Origin: Planctomycetota bacterium
GTDB taxonomy: Bacteria > Planctomycetota > Planctomycetia > Pirellulales > Lacipirellulaceae
DNA length: 64,000 bases
NCBI GenBank assembly: GCA_024278955.1
Contig: JAJRSE010000012.1
Location: 62,001 to 126,000 of the forward strand
Direction: 5' to 3'
In this document: piece after piece, positions 1-8,241 of the stretch
Numbering within the stretch: position 1 is the stretch's first letter
How the letters are laid out: each line of letters opens with the position of its first letter
Position numbers and translations under genes: made by a program
The notes under the pieces: generated by a model
Seen by the model: only the letters and a program-made list of their open reading frames with translations
What the model was told of the DNA's origin: nothing
Databases searched by the model: none

Positions 1-158
1 GCCGTCGTTTTCAAAGCCAGTTGCAGCTGTTGCGGCATCTCTTATCTCATGCGACTCCCAAGATGCTGGCTTCTGTTTATGCCAGCGGCGTGAGGCTTTC
101 AGATTCTCGACGCCAGAAAATCAAGGATCTTTTGTGGCAAGCGACTCAGGAACCGTAG
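1..158 (+). CDS. C-terminal end of an unidentified protein (5' partial)
   Basis: An open frame enters from the left edge (codons in phase with position 3) and ends at TAG 156-158. It encodes about 51 residues rich in Leu, Arg, Gln and Ser, ending KDLLWQATQEP. The helical, charged tail is vaguely like the C-terminus of small BlaI-type repressors, but I cannot identify the family. The frame has no internal stop and normal codon use, so it is probably real. Confidence 0.45.
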   Translation, partial: RRFQSQLQLLRHLLSHATPKMLASVYASGVRLSDSRRQKIKDLLWQATQEP

Positions 159-561
159 GCCGGCGAGAACTTTTTTTATTTTCTTGGTAAGGTTTCTGCG
201 AATTTTGCGACCAACCTCCCGAGAGCACATGGGTAGCCTGCTTCGTGCCATGGCGTCTTGTGGCTACTGTGCTCTCGAACGGACGGTAGAGAAAAGGTGA
301 TTCAGGCCAGTACGGTTTTGTCGCCCTCCTCTTTGTATTGCAACGTAGATTCGGCCCCCAGCTGCTAATGCACCTGAACCAGTATCTCTGAACGCGAGAG
401 CCAACCATTGCGACACCAAGGCAGTTTTGACTGGTTTGGTGGAGACGGCTCGGCTTGCAATCTGCAAGTTTCTGGCAATCGTGGGTCGCTTAATCTTCGG
501 ATGTGCGCCTGCTTTTCTGATGTGACCCTGAATCCCTAAATCTTCTTAAGAGGAACTACCA
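159..561. other. intergenic region with one imperfect hairpin
   Basis: About 400 bases carry no convincing gene. The open frames on the minus strand here have odd composition (many Arg, Ser, Thr) and no recognisable domain. GAGAGCACA at 221-229 pairs with TGTGCTCTC at 268-276, and GTAGCC/GGCTAC extend the stem, giving an imperfect hairpin at 221-276. No U-run follows. The next gene has a good AGAGGAA ribosome binding site about 8 bases before its ATG. Confidence 0.4.
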
Positions 562-1386
562 ATGCAAAAGAACTTGAAAAAATCGATTACCAAATGTCTG
601 TTGAGCGGTGCTCTTGTTGGATGCCTGTTTGTCTTGCTTGCTGAGCAACGCGTTTCTGCGCAGGTGCTTCGGATTGAAATTGAAAACCTAGGTACCTCCA
701 GCGATTTCTTTCTTACGCCTCTTTGGGTTGGGCTCCATAACGGGAGCTTCGATCTTTTTGACAATGGCTCGGCTGCTTCGCCTGGGCTTGAGACGCTTGC
801 CGAAACGGGCGACCCCGGCACCTTGATGAGCGAGTTTGCTGCTCCCGGGCGTTTGCAGAGCGTGGCTGCTGACCCAGCCGGCTTTGGTTCGATGCCGGGC
901 CAACCGCCTGTGATCGATCCGGGCAATACGGCCGTGACAGACATTTCGATTATGAATGCTGCTGCTTATCGTTACTTCAGTTTCGCTTCGATGATTATTC
1001 CCTCGAACGATGCGTTTATTGGCAACGGCAATCCGCTGGCCTACGAGCTTTTTGATGCAGCGGGGAATTTCAACGGAACGCAAATCATCGACATCACGGC
1101 GGCCAATATTTACGATGCGGGGACCGAAGATAACACGGGTCTTGGTGCGGCATTTTCTGCCATGGGTGGTTCGGAAACCGAGACCATTGGCGGTACCGTT
1201 AGCCAAGGTCCTGACTTGAGTAACTTTGTTGGCACGGATACTGCGGCAGGGACGACGATCGGTGCTGTGCCTGGTACGGCTCCGTTTGCACGGATTACTA
1301 TTTCGGTCGTGCCAGAGCCTTCGTCGTTGTTGCTTGGCGGAATCGGACTTCTTGGCCTGCTGGGCGGGGTTCGCCGCCGACGCTAA
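562..1386 (+). CDS. spondin-domain PEP-CTERM protein
   Basis: A 274-residue secreted protein. A signal peptide occupies about residues 1-34 (Lys-rich start, hydrophobic core, cleavage near VSAQ). The body resembles the bacterial spondin_N family: a strand start IEIENL, then LWVGLHNGSFDLFDNG, and later FASMIIPSNDAFIGNG. The C-terminus is a canonical PEP-CTERM sorting signal: VPEPSS, a hydrophobic helix rich in Gly and Leu, then RRRR. Family knowledge suggests export, then processing by an exosortase and retention at the envelope or in exopolysaccharide. The ATG is preceded by AGAGGAA. A hairpin terminator follows at 1438. Confidence 0.9.
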   Translation: MQKNLKKSITKCLLSGALVGCLFVLLAEQRVSAQVLRIEIENLGTSSDFFLTPLWVGLHNGSFDLFDNGSAASPGLETLAETGDPGTLMSEFAAPGRLQSVAADPAGFGSMPGQPPVIDPGNTAVTDISIMNAAAYRYFSFASMIIPSNDAFIGNGNPLAYELFDAAGNFNGTQIIDITAANIYDAGTEDNTGLGAAFSAMGGSETETIGGTVSQGPDLSNFVGTDTAAGTTIGAVPGTAPFARITISVVPEPSSLLLGGIGLLGLLGGVRRRR

Positions 1387-1437
1387 GGCCTGCCCGAGCA
1401 GGTTAAGGCAGGACGGTCGAATTGAAACTCTAGAAAG

Positions 1438-1474
1438 CGGGTCTTCGAGCCATTGGCAGGAGGCCCGTTTTTTT
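1438..1474 (+). terminator. rho-independent terminator of the spondin/PEP-CTERM gene
   Basis: CGGGTCT at 1438-1444 pairs with AGGCCCG at 1461-1467 (one G-T pair) and is followed at once by seven T. It lies 50 bases after the PEP-CTERM stop codon. It argues that the methyltransferase begins downstream and not at the early TTG inside the PEP-CTERM gene. Confidence 0.75.
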
Positions 1475-1615
1475 GCGTGCTGCTCAAGCGATAACTCGCA
1501 CTACTGCTACGACCGGCCTTCGTATTCGTCGACAAGCTCCGAGTTGTGCCAACGGGAGGCTCTTTTCCGCAGTATGTTTAAGGTAGACCACCCTCTTTGC
1601 CCAGGAACCCACCTT

Positions 1616-2575
1616 ATGCTGGTACTTGCCCCAAGTCTTGAAGAATCTCCTGAATTGGAATCTGCGTTGGGGCTGGAAGTGCTGTTGGCCGACGGGCAGT
1701 TGAAGTCGCTTGTGGGGATGAGCGCCGAACCGTTGCAGCAATTACAGTGGGAGCAGGAGCAGTTGTTCGCTCAAGCAATTCTTAATGCTCCGAAGGGTTC
1801 GGAACAACGGGCTCGGGTTACGAGTCAGGCCTATGATACGATCTGTACGATACTGGCTGCGCAGCAAGACGATGACCAGCCTTTGGTGATGGGGATGGAC
1901 CCTCGCTATGTGCGGCTCGTTCTCGAATTGCTTGGTCGCCAGGTGGGTCAGGGTTTTGGTCAGCCTGGTTTTTTTGAAGTGGGCTATGGCTGTGGATTGA
2001 TGCTCAAAGAGGTGCGAGATCGGGGCTACCCGGTAGGCGGGCTTGAGGTTTCTGCGACGATGCGTGAGAAAGCGATCGGGGTGCTTGGCGAAAAACATGT
2101 CGACCGGTTGTTGCTTGGCGACCTGTGCGATGTTGATCGAGATTCTTTCGCAAGCCGGCCGAGCCTCGTTTATTGGAACGATGTTTTCGAGCACGTTAGC
2201 CCCGACGAAATTGAAGACTACTTGGCTCGGATTTACAAGTTGTTAGTTCCTGGCGGTAGCTTGGTGACGATTACGCCGAACTGGTTGATGCGCCCTTCGG
2301 ATGTGACGGGCGACTTTTGCCCGCCGCGAACCGAAGCCCGTGGGCTGCATCTTAAAGAGTACCGTCTGGCGGAAGTCACGCAGTTGCTCAAGAAAACGGG
2401 TTTTCGTCAGGTGGCGACGCCGCTTGTCGTTTCTAAAAAACGCATCTATCTGTTAGGTAGCGGGCAACGATTTTGGAAGCAACTTGGCGAGCCGTTGTTC
2501 GACTACCTTCCCTATTCGCTGTCGGTGCTAATGTGCCGCGGGTTTGGGATGTCTTGTACGATCGCGACGAAGTGA
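1616..2575 (+). CDS. class I SAM-dependent methyltransferase
   Basis: About 319 residues from ATG 1616, preceded by AGGAA at 1602-1606; ATG 1574, with GGGAGG 14 bases upstream, is the alternative. The open frame runs back to 1226 across the upstream gene and its terminator, so that extension is not real. The Rossmann core is visible: FFEVGYGCGLMLKEV (motif I), GLEVS (acidic end of beta-2), YWNDVFEHVSPDE, then LVPGGSLVTITPN. The pattern matches ubiE/Methyltransf_11/23-type enzymes. The substrate is unknown. The long N-terminal part before the core is unrecognised. It is transcribed alone. Confidence 0.8.
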   Translation: MLVLAPSLEESPELESALGLEVLLADGQLKSLVGMSAEPLQQLQWEQEQLFAQAILNAPKGSEQRARVTSQAYDTICTILAAQQDDDQPLVMGMDPRYVRLVLELLGRQVGQGFGQPGFFEVGYGCGLMLKEVRDRGYPVGGLEVSATMREKAIGVLGEKHVDRLLLGDLCDVDRDSFASRPSLVYWNDVFEHVSPDEIEDYLARIYKLLVPGGSLVTITPNWLMRPSDVTGDFCPPRTEARGLHLKEYRLAEVTQLLKKTGFRQVATPLVVSKKRIYLLGSGQRFWKQLGEPLFDYLPYSLSVLMCRGFGMSCTIATK

Positions 2576-2593
2576 TTGTCGAGTTTCTGTTGG

Positions 2594-2860
2594 TTATGCT
2601 GGGGTGCTAATCGTATGCCAGCGGGGCAAATTGCTGCCTGATGCAACCGCTGCTGTGAAGTAATCTCCGAAACCTGCAGAGGTCAAGATATCGAACGCAA
2701 AATTGAGGTTGCACATGCCTCCCAGGACGGTTCGTCCTTGGGCACTTAGCGAGAGCTGCAACTGCCGTAAAAGTTCACACTCTGGCGCACTCAGTTTGCT
2801 ATCACGGATCGGCAATTTTGAGCTGGATGAATCGTGTTCGATCAATGTGCCGATGTACAA
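2594..2860 (-). CDS. small hypothetical protein, possible STAS-like fragment
   Basis: An 88-residue frame convergent with the methyltransferase. Residues from about 28 on (APECELLRQLQLSLSAQGR, then a hydrophobic strand, then AFDILTSAGFGDYFTAA) vaguely follow the second half of an anti-anti-sigma STAS domain, where a strand is followed by a helix with a G.D.F ending. The first half of a STAS domain, including the phosphorylatable Ser region, is absent. It could be a gene remnant or a chance frame. Confidence 0.25.
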   Translation of the reverse strand: MYIGTLIEHDSSSSKLPIRDSKLSAPECELLRQLQLSLSAQGRTVLGGMCNLNFAFDILTSAGFGDYFTAAVASGSNLPRWHTISTPA

Positions 2861-2883
2861 TTCAGCCGGATCGTGCGTATAAT
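2854..2883 (+). promoter_or_regulatory. possible sigma-70-like promoter of the metallopeptidase gene
   Basis: TATAAT at 2878-2883 with TGTACA (4 of 6 matches to TTGACA) at 2854-2859 and 18 bases between them. The -10 box is 54 bases before ATG 2938. Planctomycete promoters are poorly defined, so this is only suggestive. Confidence 0.35.
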
Positions 2884-2937
2884 GTCAAAACGGATTTTCG
2901 AGGGACTGCGAAACCTTCATCCTGTCCTAGGCATGAC

Positions 2938-3868
2938 ATGCAGATTGAATATGACATCACTGAATTTGTTCCTCAGCCGCACCTGATCGAGTTGTTTCGG
3001 AGATTTGTGACGGCTGCGGCTGAACGGTCGGGCACCAACTCAAAAACGGTTGGCCGGGTCGTTATCTGCAGCGTGGATCGCTACGGGCCTATCATCGCGT
3101 CGATCAGTCCGGGAGCTAGCTATACAAACAACGAGACTGCAATGGGTGTGGGCAAGACGCTGCCCCGACGCGTGGATGGGACGGTTGTGTCCGACATTGT
3201 CTTGCGAGCGGATCTCTTCGCTGCATTCGGAGAGGTGCCGGATGGAGAAATCTCGCTCACAGAATGGCCGTCTAAAGTTCAGCAGATCTTCTATGCACTC
3301 TGTCACGAGTTCGGGCATGTCCGCGACTACGCACTGCGTGCCGAACTTCACGACGCTATCGATCCGCGTTCCGGTCCGTTTTCCATCTCGGAAACAGCGG
3401 AGTATTACGGGCAGATAGTCCTGACCGAGTTTGCCGCTTGCCGCCATGCATCGGCGGTTGTGACGAAGGCACTATTCGACTTTCAGATGGCAGACGCGGC
3501 TGAACGGCTTCAGGCTACACAGAAGCAGGCCCATGAGTATCAGGAAAACCAGAACGACTGTACCCGACGCGTGCTGTGTCATGTCGCCTGTCAGGCCGCC
3601 TGGGTGTTTCTGGTAGAACTGACGAAGCTCTATGGCGATGGGACGGGGCGATCTGATCGAGGAAGTTCGGATATTCGAACGGAATTTGGTAAAGGCAACT
3701 CCCTTGACGGATGTCCTGGATAAGTATGGTGCAGCTTACCCGGTGTGGGACACACCAGATCAGATCGAAGAACTGACAGAAGTGTGGCACCACTATGGCC
3801 GGGAACTTCTCCGGGTCGAATTCTTGCGGCAAAGTAATGGGGGGGATGATATCGAGGGTATTGTGTAG
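2938..3868 (+). pseudogene. HExxH metallopeptidase-like gene, interrupted by a frameshift
   Basis: The first frame from ATG 2938 gives about 261 residues and ends at 3723. It contains FYALCHEFGHVRDYALRAE, an HExxH zinc-protease motif, and about 45 residues later VLTEFAACRHA, where the Glu could be the third zinc ligand (gluzincin-like). Near 3630-3645 the coding sense passes into the +1 frame: GDLIEEVRIFERNLVKATP continues smoothly to TAG at 3866-3868 as an acidic helical tail. Removing one base in the G-rich stretch at 3637-3645 would give a single protein of about 309 residues. It is an inactivated gene, a sequencing error or a programmed frameshift. Function is unknown. The TTG start at 2818 offered by the longer frame is unlikely. 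Confidence 0.6.
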
Positions 3869-4148
3869 GTCCGTCCGTTCTCGAATTGCTCAAAACAATG
3901 TCGGGACCACCCGTCTGTAGTGTGGGCGATCACTTACTCGCCTTGAGATTGCGCCCCGCCAAGAGTCCCAGGAGGGCGCATCATTTGGTCACGAGCGAAA
4001 GCTGCTTCGCTCAGTCGAACTGCACGAGGTTTGCACAAACTTCTGCGAGTTGGCTGCCGTGGATGAATATTTGAATTGACGGTATTCTTTGCCTGGCCGG
4101 TCTTGTATGAAGTGGCCAAGGTCGGCGTGCCATGTGCTGTTTTGATAT
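3869..4148. other. intergenic region without recognised features
   Basis: It lies between two genes that converge (frameshifted peptidase on plus, CoA-disulfide reductase on minus). No terminator-type hairpin, RNA gene or credible reading frame was seen. Confidence 0.4.
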
Positions 4149-5789
4149 TTACCCCATGCTTCTTTGGTAGGTTACGAATCCGCCGCTTAGGTTCACGACT
4201 TTGAAATCTCGTTGGAGAAGCAGTCGGGTGGCGAGGTAGCCGCGCTGGCCTACTTGGCAGTAGGTGGCTATCGACTGGTCGCGGGGGAGTTCGTCGAGGC
4301 GGGTGCGTAGCTGCTCGATCGGGATGTTGACTGCTCCGTCGATGTGGCCGGCTGCGAATTCTTGAGGGCTTCGGACATCGAGCACGAAGGGTCTGTCGGC
4401 CTCGGTCGAGGCTTTGAGATTTGCCATGTGGCCAATGGGTTGGTCGCCTCGCAGGACGCCTGCGGCTACGAAGCCGGCCATGTTGATGGGGTCTTTTGCC
4501 GAGCCAAATTGGGGGGCGTAGGCGAGTTCCATTTCTTCGAGATCGTAGACGGTCATGCCTGCTTGGATGGCGACCGCCAAGACGTCGACCCGCTTGTCGA
4601 CACCGTTGCGTCCAACGACTTGGGCTCCGAGCAACTTGCCTGAGTCTGGGTGGAAGAGGACCTTGATGGTGAGCGACTCGGCGCCTGGGTAATAGCCGGC
4701 ATGGTTCTTGGGGTGAACGTATACTTTTTCGTAGGGCTGCTTAGCCGCTTCCAGCCACTTTTCGCTGAGGCCGGTCATCGCGACAGCCATGTCGAACAAA
4801 CCGACGATGGCGGTGCCTTGGGTGCCTCGGTAGGTTGAGTTGCGACCGAAGATATGGTCGGCGGCGATGCGTCCTTGGCGATTGGCGGGGCCGCCGAGCG
4901 GGATTTGGATTGGCGAACCGTCGACGAAGTGTCGCACCTCGACTGCGTCGCCGACGGCGTAAATATCGGCATCGGAGGTTTGCATTTGAGGATTGACTTG
5001 GATTCCTCCGCGAGCCCCCACCTCAAGACCTGACTCGACCGCCAAGGTGTTTTCGGGCCTTACGCCGACGCTCATCACGACCAGATTGGCGGGCACAACT
5101 TCGCCCGATTTGAGTCGGACTTGCATCGCGTCGCCGTTTTGCTCGATCGATTCGGCAGCGTCGGCCAGTCGAAGCTCGACGCCATTTTGTCGTAGATGCT
5201 CGGCGACTGGGACCACCATTTCGGCATCCCAGGGAGGGAGGATTTGATCGGCCAGTTCGACGACGGTTGTCTTGAGGCCTCGGTGGACAAGGTTTTCGGC
5301 CATTTCGAGGCCGATGAAACCTGCTCCGATGATGACGGCGGCATCGGCCGTGGCGACAATTTCTTGCATACGGTCGGCATCGTGCAAGTCGCGTAGAGTC
5401 ATAACTCCGGGCAGATCGGCTCCGGGAATTGGGGGCCTGAGCGGGCTAGCACCAGGCGAAAGAATGAGCTTGTCGTACGGCAGGTCGTAGCTTTCGTCGG
5501 TTTCTAGATTTCGGACGGCGACCGTTTTTTGCTTGCGGTCGATCGAGATGACTTCGGTACGAGTGCGGACGTCGAGTCGATAGCGATCGATGAGCCGCTG
5601 TTTTGGAGCGACTAACAGGTCGTCGCGTTTAGGGATCACCCCTCCGATAAAATAGGGTAAACCGCAGTTGGCGAATGAAGGGGCTTCGCCCCGTTCGATC
5701 AAAATGATTTCGGCGTCTTCGTCGAGCCGTCTGGCCCGTGCTGCTGCTGATGCTCCGCCTGCGACTGCTCCTACAATGACGATTTTCAT
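4149..5789 (-). CDS. cdr: CoA-disulfide reductase-type flavoprotein with C-terminal rhodanese domain
   Basis: A 546-residue FAD/NAD(P)H oxidoreductase. The N-terminal FAD motif is VIVGAVAGGASAAARARR, and the redox Cys is C42 in SFANCGLPYFIGG, the CoADR signature. A second nucleotide-binding motif lies near residue 155 (AVIIGAGFIGLEMAENL), followed by the dimerisation domain. Residues from about 455 form a rhodanese domain with FVLDVRSPQEFAAGHIDG and a catalytic-position Cys at about 511 (TYCQVGQRG). The CoADR-RHD family reduces CoA persulfides, polysulfides or CoA disulfide. It is the last gene of the ArsR-rhodanese operon, 57 bases after its neighbour, which supports a role in sulfane-sulfur control. 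Confidence 0.92.
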   Translation of the reverse strand: MKIVIVGAVAGGASAAARARRLDEDAEIILIERGEAPSFANCGLPYFIGGVIPKRDDLLVAPKQRLIDRYRLDVRTRTEVISIDRKQKTVAVRNLETDESYDLPYDKLILSPGASPLRPPIPGADLPGVMTLRDLHDADRMQEIVATADAAVIIGAGFIGLEMAENLVHRGLKTTVVELADQILPPWDAEMVVPVAEHLRQNGVELRLADAAESIEQNGDAMQVRLKSGEVVPANLVVMSVGVRPENTLAVESGLEVGARGGIQVNPQMQTSDADIYAVGDAVEVRHFVDGSPIQIPLGGPANRQGRIAADHIFGRNSTYRGTQGTAIVGLFDMAVAMTGLSEKWLEAAKQPYEKVYVHPKNHAGYYPGAESLTIKVLFHPDSGKLLGAQVVGRNGVDKRVDVLAVAIQAGMTVYDLEEMELAYAPQFGSAKDPINMAGFVAAGVLRGDQPIGHMANLKASTEADRPFVLDVRSPQEFAAGHIDGAVNIPIEQLRTRLDELPRDQSIATYCQVGQRGYLATRLLLQRDFKVVNLSGGFVTYQRSMG

Positions 5790-5846
5790 TTTTCTTTTCC
5801 TTGTGTGATCTATCTGGGATTTTTCTATTTTGTTCAGTGTGTTGCA

Positions 5847-6407
5847 CTAGCCGCTACAGCAGGAAGAGCCATTCTTAGAAGTTTGATTCCAAGGCATTTT
5901 CGCTAGCAACATTCCCATGCCGCAGGTGTCGGTAAGGCCGGCAAAAACTAGGCCTAGTCCGACGAATGCGGAGAGTCCGATAAAGTAGGGGTGAATCACC
6001 TGGGCAAGAGCAGCGCTGAGGACGACCAGACTGCCTGCGGCGATGCGGACTTGCCGTTCTAGGGAGATGGTTTTCTTGCCTCGAACGACTTCGAGCCCGG
6101 CTTCGTCCCAGGCGAGCATTCCGCCTTCGACGTTGACAAGGTTCTCGAACCCGGCGTTCAGGAACTTTTGGCAAGCCTGCCCGCCGCGGCCGCCGCTACG
6201 GCATATCACATAAAGGGGCTCGCTGGACTTACCGCTACGAGATTCCATGATGTTGTTGGGGTCGATCGTATCGAGGGGAACATTCCGGGCGGCTGCGATG
6301 TGGATTTCTTGATACTCGACCGGCGTACGGACATCGATCAGTTCGACGATTTTGTTATCTGCGAGCAGTTGGTTTAGTTCTTTTGGGGCGATGGTTGTGG
6401 GGCTCAT
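5847..6407 (-). CDS. YgaP-like membrane rhodanese (rhodanese plus DUF2892)
   Basis: 186 residues. Residues 1-115 are a rhodanese domain: ELIDVRTPVEYQEIHI and the active-site loop VICRSGGRGG with Cys69, then NVEGGMLAWDEAGLEV. Residues from about 125 on form two transmembrane helices typical of DUF2892, as in E. coli YgaP, and the protein ends in a Cys-containing tail (SSCCSG). Expected role: sulfur transfer from persulfides at the inner membrane. It is the middle gene of the sulfur operon, 66 bases after arsR. Confidence 0.9.
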   Translation of the reverse strand: MSPTTIAPKELNQLLADNKIVELIDVRTPVEYQEIHIAAARNVPLDTIDPNNIMESRSGKSSEPLYVICRSGGRGGQACQKFLNAGFENLVNVEGGMLAWDEAGLEVVRGKKTISLERQVRIAAGSLVVLSAALAQVIHPYFIGLSAFVGLGLVFAGLTDTCGMGMLLAKMPWNQTSKNGSSCCSG

Positions 6408-6473
6408 GAGTAACTCCCTGCCGATTTCATAGAGTGATGTGCTTTTGTATTGAGGGGGGCGGTGTAGGGTGAA

Positions 6474-6785
6474 CTATCCAAAACGCTGTTCAATACATGC
6501 GAGGATATTGGAAAGGTGAGGTTCGACGACGCGGTAGTAGCGTCGCTGGCCATCTTTTTGGCTTTCGAGAAAGCCGCAGTGTTGCATCTTTCGTAAATGT
6601 TCGGATGCCATGTGGGGGGCGATACTGCAAGCCTCTGCTAGTTCGCCGACGGTGTATTCGCTTTGCAGTAACATCTGTACGATCCTCAGCCGATGGGGGT
6701 GGGCTAGCGTACGGAGGCATTCCGCCGCTTGCTCCAGGCTTTTCATGTCGGTGAGTTTCTTTTTTTTGGTTTTGGATATTGGCAT
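6474..6785 (-). CDS. ArsR/SmtB-family repressor, probably thiol or persulfide responsive
   Basis: 103 residues with the ArsR winged helix: LRTLAHPHRLRIVQMLL (helices 1-3), YTVGELAEACSIAPHMASEHLRKM (recognition helix) and GFLESQKDGQRRYYRV (wing). Cys residues are at 23, 53, 70 and 97. The arsenic-site CVC motif and the SmtB metal ligands are absent. Given downstream rhodanese and CoA-disulfide reductase genes, a BigR/SqrR-like persulfide sensor using a Cys pair is a reasonable inference. It is the first gene of the operon and probably autoregulated through the palindrome at 6809-6830. The Lys-rich leader may be non-essential; Met14 is an alternative start. Confidence 0.88.
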   Translation of the reverse strand: MPISKTKKKKLTDMKSLEQAAECLRTLAHPHRLRIVQMLLQSEYTVGELAEACSIAPHMASEHLRKMQHCGFLESQKDGQRRYYRVVEPHLSNILACIEQRFG

Positions 6786-6808
6786 CGTTTCTTTCCTCTC
6801 GATGTAAG

Positions 6809-6830
6809 TATATCGCGATATAGCGATATA
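6809..6830. promoter_or_regulatory. likely ArsR operator
   Basis: TATATCGCGATATA (6809-6822) is a perfect 14-base palindrome, followed directly by a second GCGATATA (6823-6830), so GCGATATA occurs twice in tandem. It ends 24 bases upstream of the arsR start codon, where an autoregulating ArsR would be expected to bind. Confidence 0.7.
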
Positions 6831-6987
6831 AGCAATAGGGTTTTTTGCTTTTTTGAGAAAAAATGTGGTGGCTCTGGTGTTTCCTGCTTAGTTTTCGCAC
6901 TTTTTTGAGATTGAGATTGCCCGCGAAATGGGCGAAAGTGCGCGAAAAGGTGGGGTGTTGGAAGCCCTGTAATGTTGTTTTTATATT

Positions 6988-7098
6988 GAACCGCCAAGGA
7001 CGCCATGAGCGCCAAGGTAAGAAAGGGAAAGCAAGGGATGCCTATGGAATAGGCTAATCGGCAGGTTGCTTCTTTTGTTTTCTTGGCGTTTGGCAGTT
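6988..7098. repeat. imperfect inverted-repeat element (GCCAAGGACGCC type)
   Basis: GAACCGCCAAGGACGCCATG at 6988-7007 is partly complementary to the stretch around 7079-7098 (TTCTTGGCGTTTGGCAGTTG). A related half-element lies at 9964-9993. The remaining sequence between the ArsR operator and the nuclease gene holds nothing else except a TATAAT at 7166-7171, about 115 bases before the ATG. Confidence 0.5.
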
Positions 7099-7286
7099 GT
7101 TTATTGAGTTTGCATTTTGCCCGGATATACCCTCTGCCACGGTGCATTATTCTGTTCGATCTTGCTATAATGCGTACCTCGATTGCTTAGAGTTTTCAGA
7201 AAGGTAAGCCTTTTGTAGGGTTCGTTTTTGAGATTACTAAGTAATAATAAACTTGCTAGCCGTAACATCCGAATGGATTTTTACAA

Positions 7287-7925
7287 ATGAGAACGGATTT
7301 TCCGCAATACGATCCACCATACGATAGTCCGCTAGAAGATGTTTTCGCGTGGTCCCTGAGTAAATACGTTGCCCGAGATGTTACCATTTTTAGACAATTT
7401 GAAGTCCCAACGGCTTGCGGTAAATTTCGCATCGATTTCGTTGCAGTTACACCAAACGGATACAGAGTGGCCTTCGAATGCGACGGTGCTGACTTCCACG
7501 AAGATTCGCGTGATGAGTGGCGTGATGCGATGATCTTGGGTAGCGGCCAGGTTGATTCGATTATTCGACTTCGCGGTCAAGATATTTTCCATCGAGTAAA
7601 TGATGTGTTACTTGTTGCGTCACGCTGGCATCCTCGAATCTTCTCGGAGCGTGCGTTCCACAACCTCACCTGCCTGGCATCCAATCGAGCACTGATGTAC
7701 GACGTTTCCGATGATCCGTTTACGGCTGTCATTTCGTATCCGGATGAATCTAAGGTTGCTTCATCGCCTCTGCACATCCGATTGTTCCGGCGTATGCGTG
7801 TGAACCCATCAGGTGTACGCCGGCAGTTTTGGCAATGTGCCTTTCGATTTGCAACTAGCAATGGTGGCGGTAACCTCGACGAGGTAATTCGAGAGTATCG
7901 AAATCGTGTTTGGAGTAGTCCATGA
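7287..7925 (+). CDS. DUF559/VSR-like PD-(D/E)XK nuclease
   Basis: 212 residues. The N-terminal half has the DUF559 layout: SPLEDVFAWSLSKYV (helix with a conserved Glu), FRQFEVPTACGKFRIDFVAV (Asp51 on the first core strand) and YRVAFECDGADFHED (Glu-x-Asp instead of Glu-x-Lys on the second), then RDAMILGSGQVDSIIRLRG. These enzymes are Vsr-related endonuclease folds found alone or in mobile elements. The last 80 residues are not recognised. The substitution of Lys by Asp may alter or abolish catalysis. It stands alone and is directly followed by an inverted-repeat element, which suggests a transferable locus, but this is inference. Confidence 0.7.
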   Translation: MRTDFPQYDPPYDSPLEDVFAWSLSKYVARDVTIFRQFEVPTACGKFRIDFVAVTPNGYRVAFECDGADFHEDSRDEWRDAMILGSGQVDSIIRLRGQDIFHRVNDVLLVASRWHPRIFSERAFHNLTCLASNRALMYDVSDDPFTAVISYPDESKVASSPLHIRLFRRMRVNPSGVRRQFWQCAFRFATSNGGGNLDEVIREYRNRVWSSP

Positions 7926-7961
7926 GCCAAGGGCCGTAGTCAATAATTCGCAGCACATTAA

Positions 7962-8189
7962 AGTCGAGTAGGATGGGTGGTGCGCCGCAAATCGCTTTCC
8001 TGTCGTGGTACTGTTGCCTATCGAGACGCTTTACCAATTCGTTAAGTTGCACCCATCATAAGCAGCAAGCATCGTAAGCGAGGCACACATTGATGGGTGC
8101 GACCTTTCGGCGGTCGACGCGTTTCGTTACGAACAATCCGAGTGTTCGAGTGTCGGTTTCCCGCCGGAAAGCACCCATCCTACTCGACT
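7962..8189. repeat. 228-bp element with 18-bp perfect terminal inverted repeats
   Basis: AGTCGAGTAGGATGGGTG (7962-7979) is exactly inverted at 8172-8189. A second, inner inverted pair GCACCCATCA (8048-8057) and TGATGGGTGC (8092-8101) shares the GATGGGTG core, so the core occurs four times in alternating orientation. There is no coding frame and no clear target duplication. It is MITE-like or a REP cluster, between the nuclease gene and the fae-like gene. Confidence 0.75.
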
Positions 8190-8241
8190 GAGCGATGGTT
8201 GATTACAATGGCGACTACCTGATACGCAATTCAAGCCTGGG

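Noticed and set aside
1226-1615. Long N-terminal extension of the methyltransferase frame
   Set aside because: It overlaps the PEP-CTERM gene in another frame, crosses a strong terminator and has Cys/Ser-rich low-quality sequence; the start was set at 1616.
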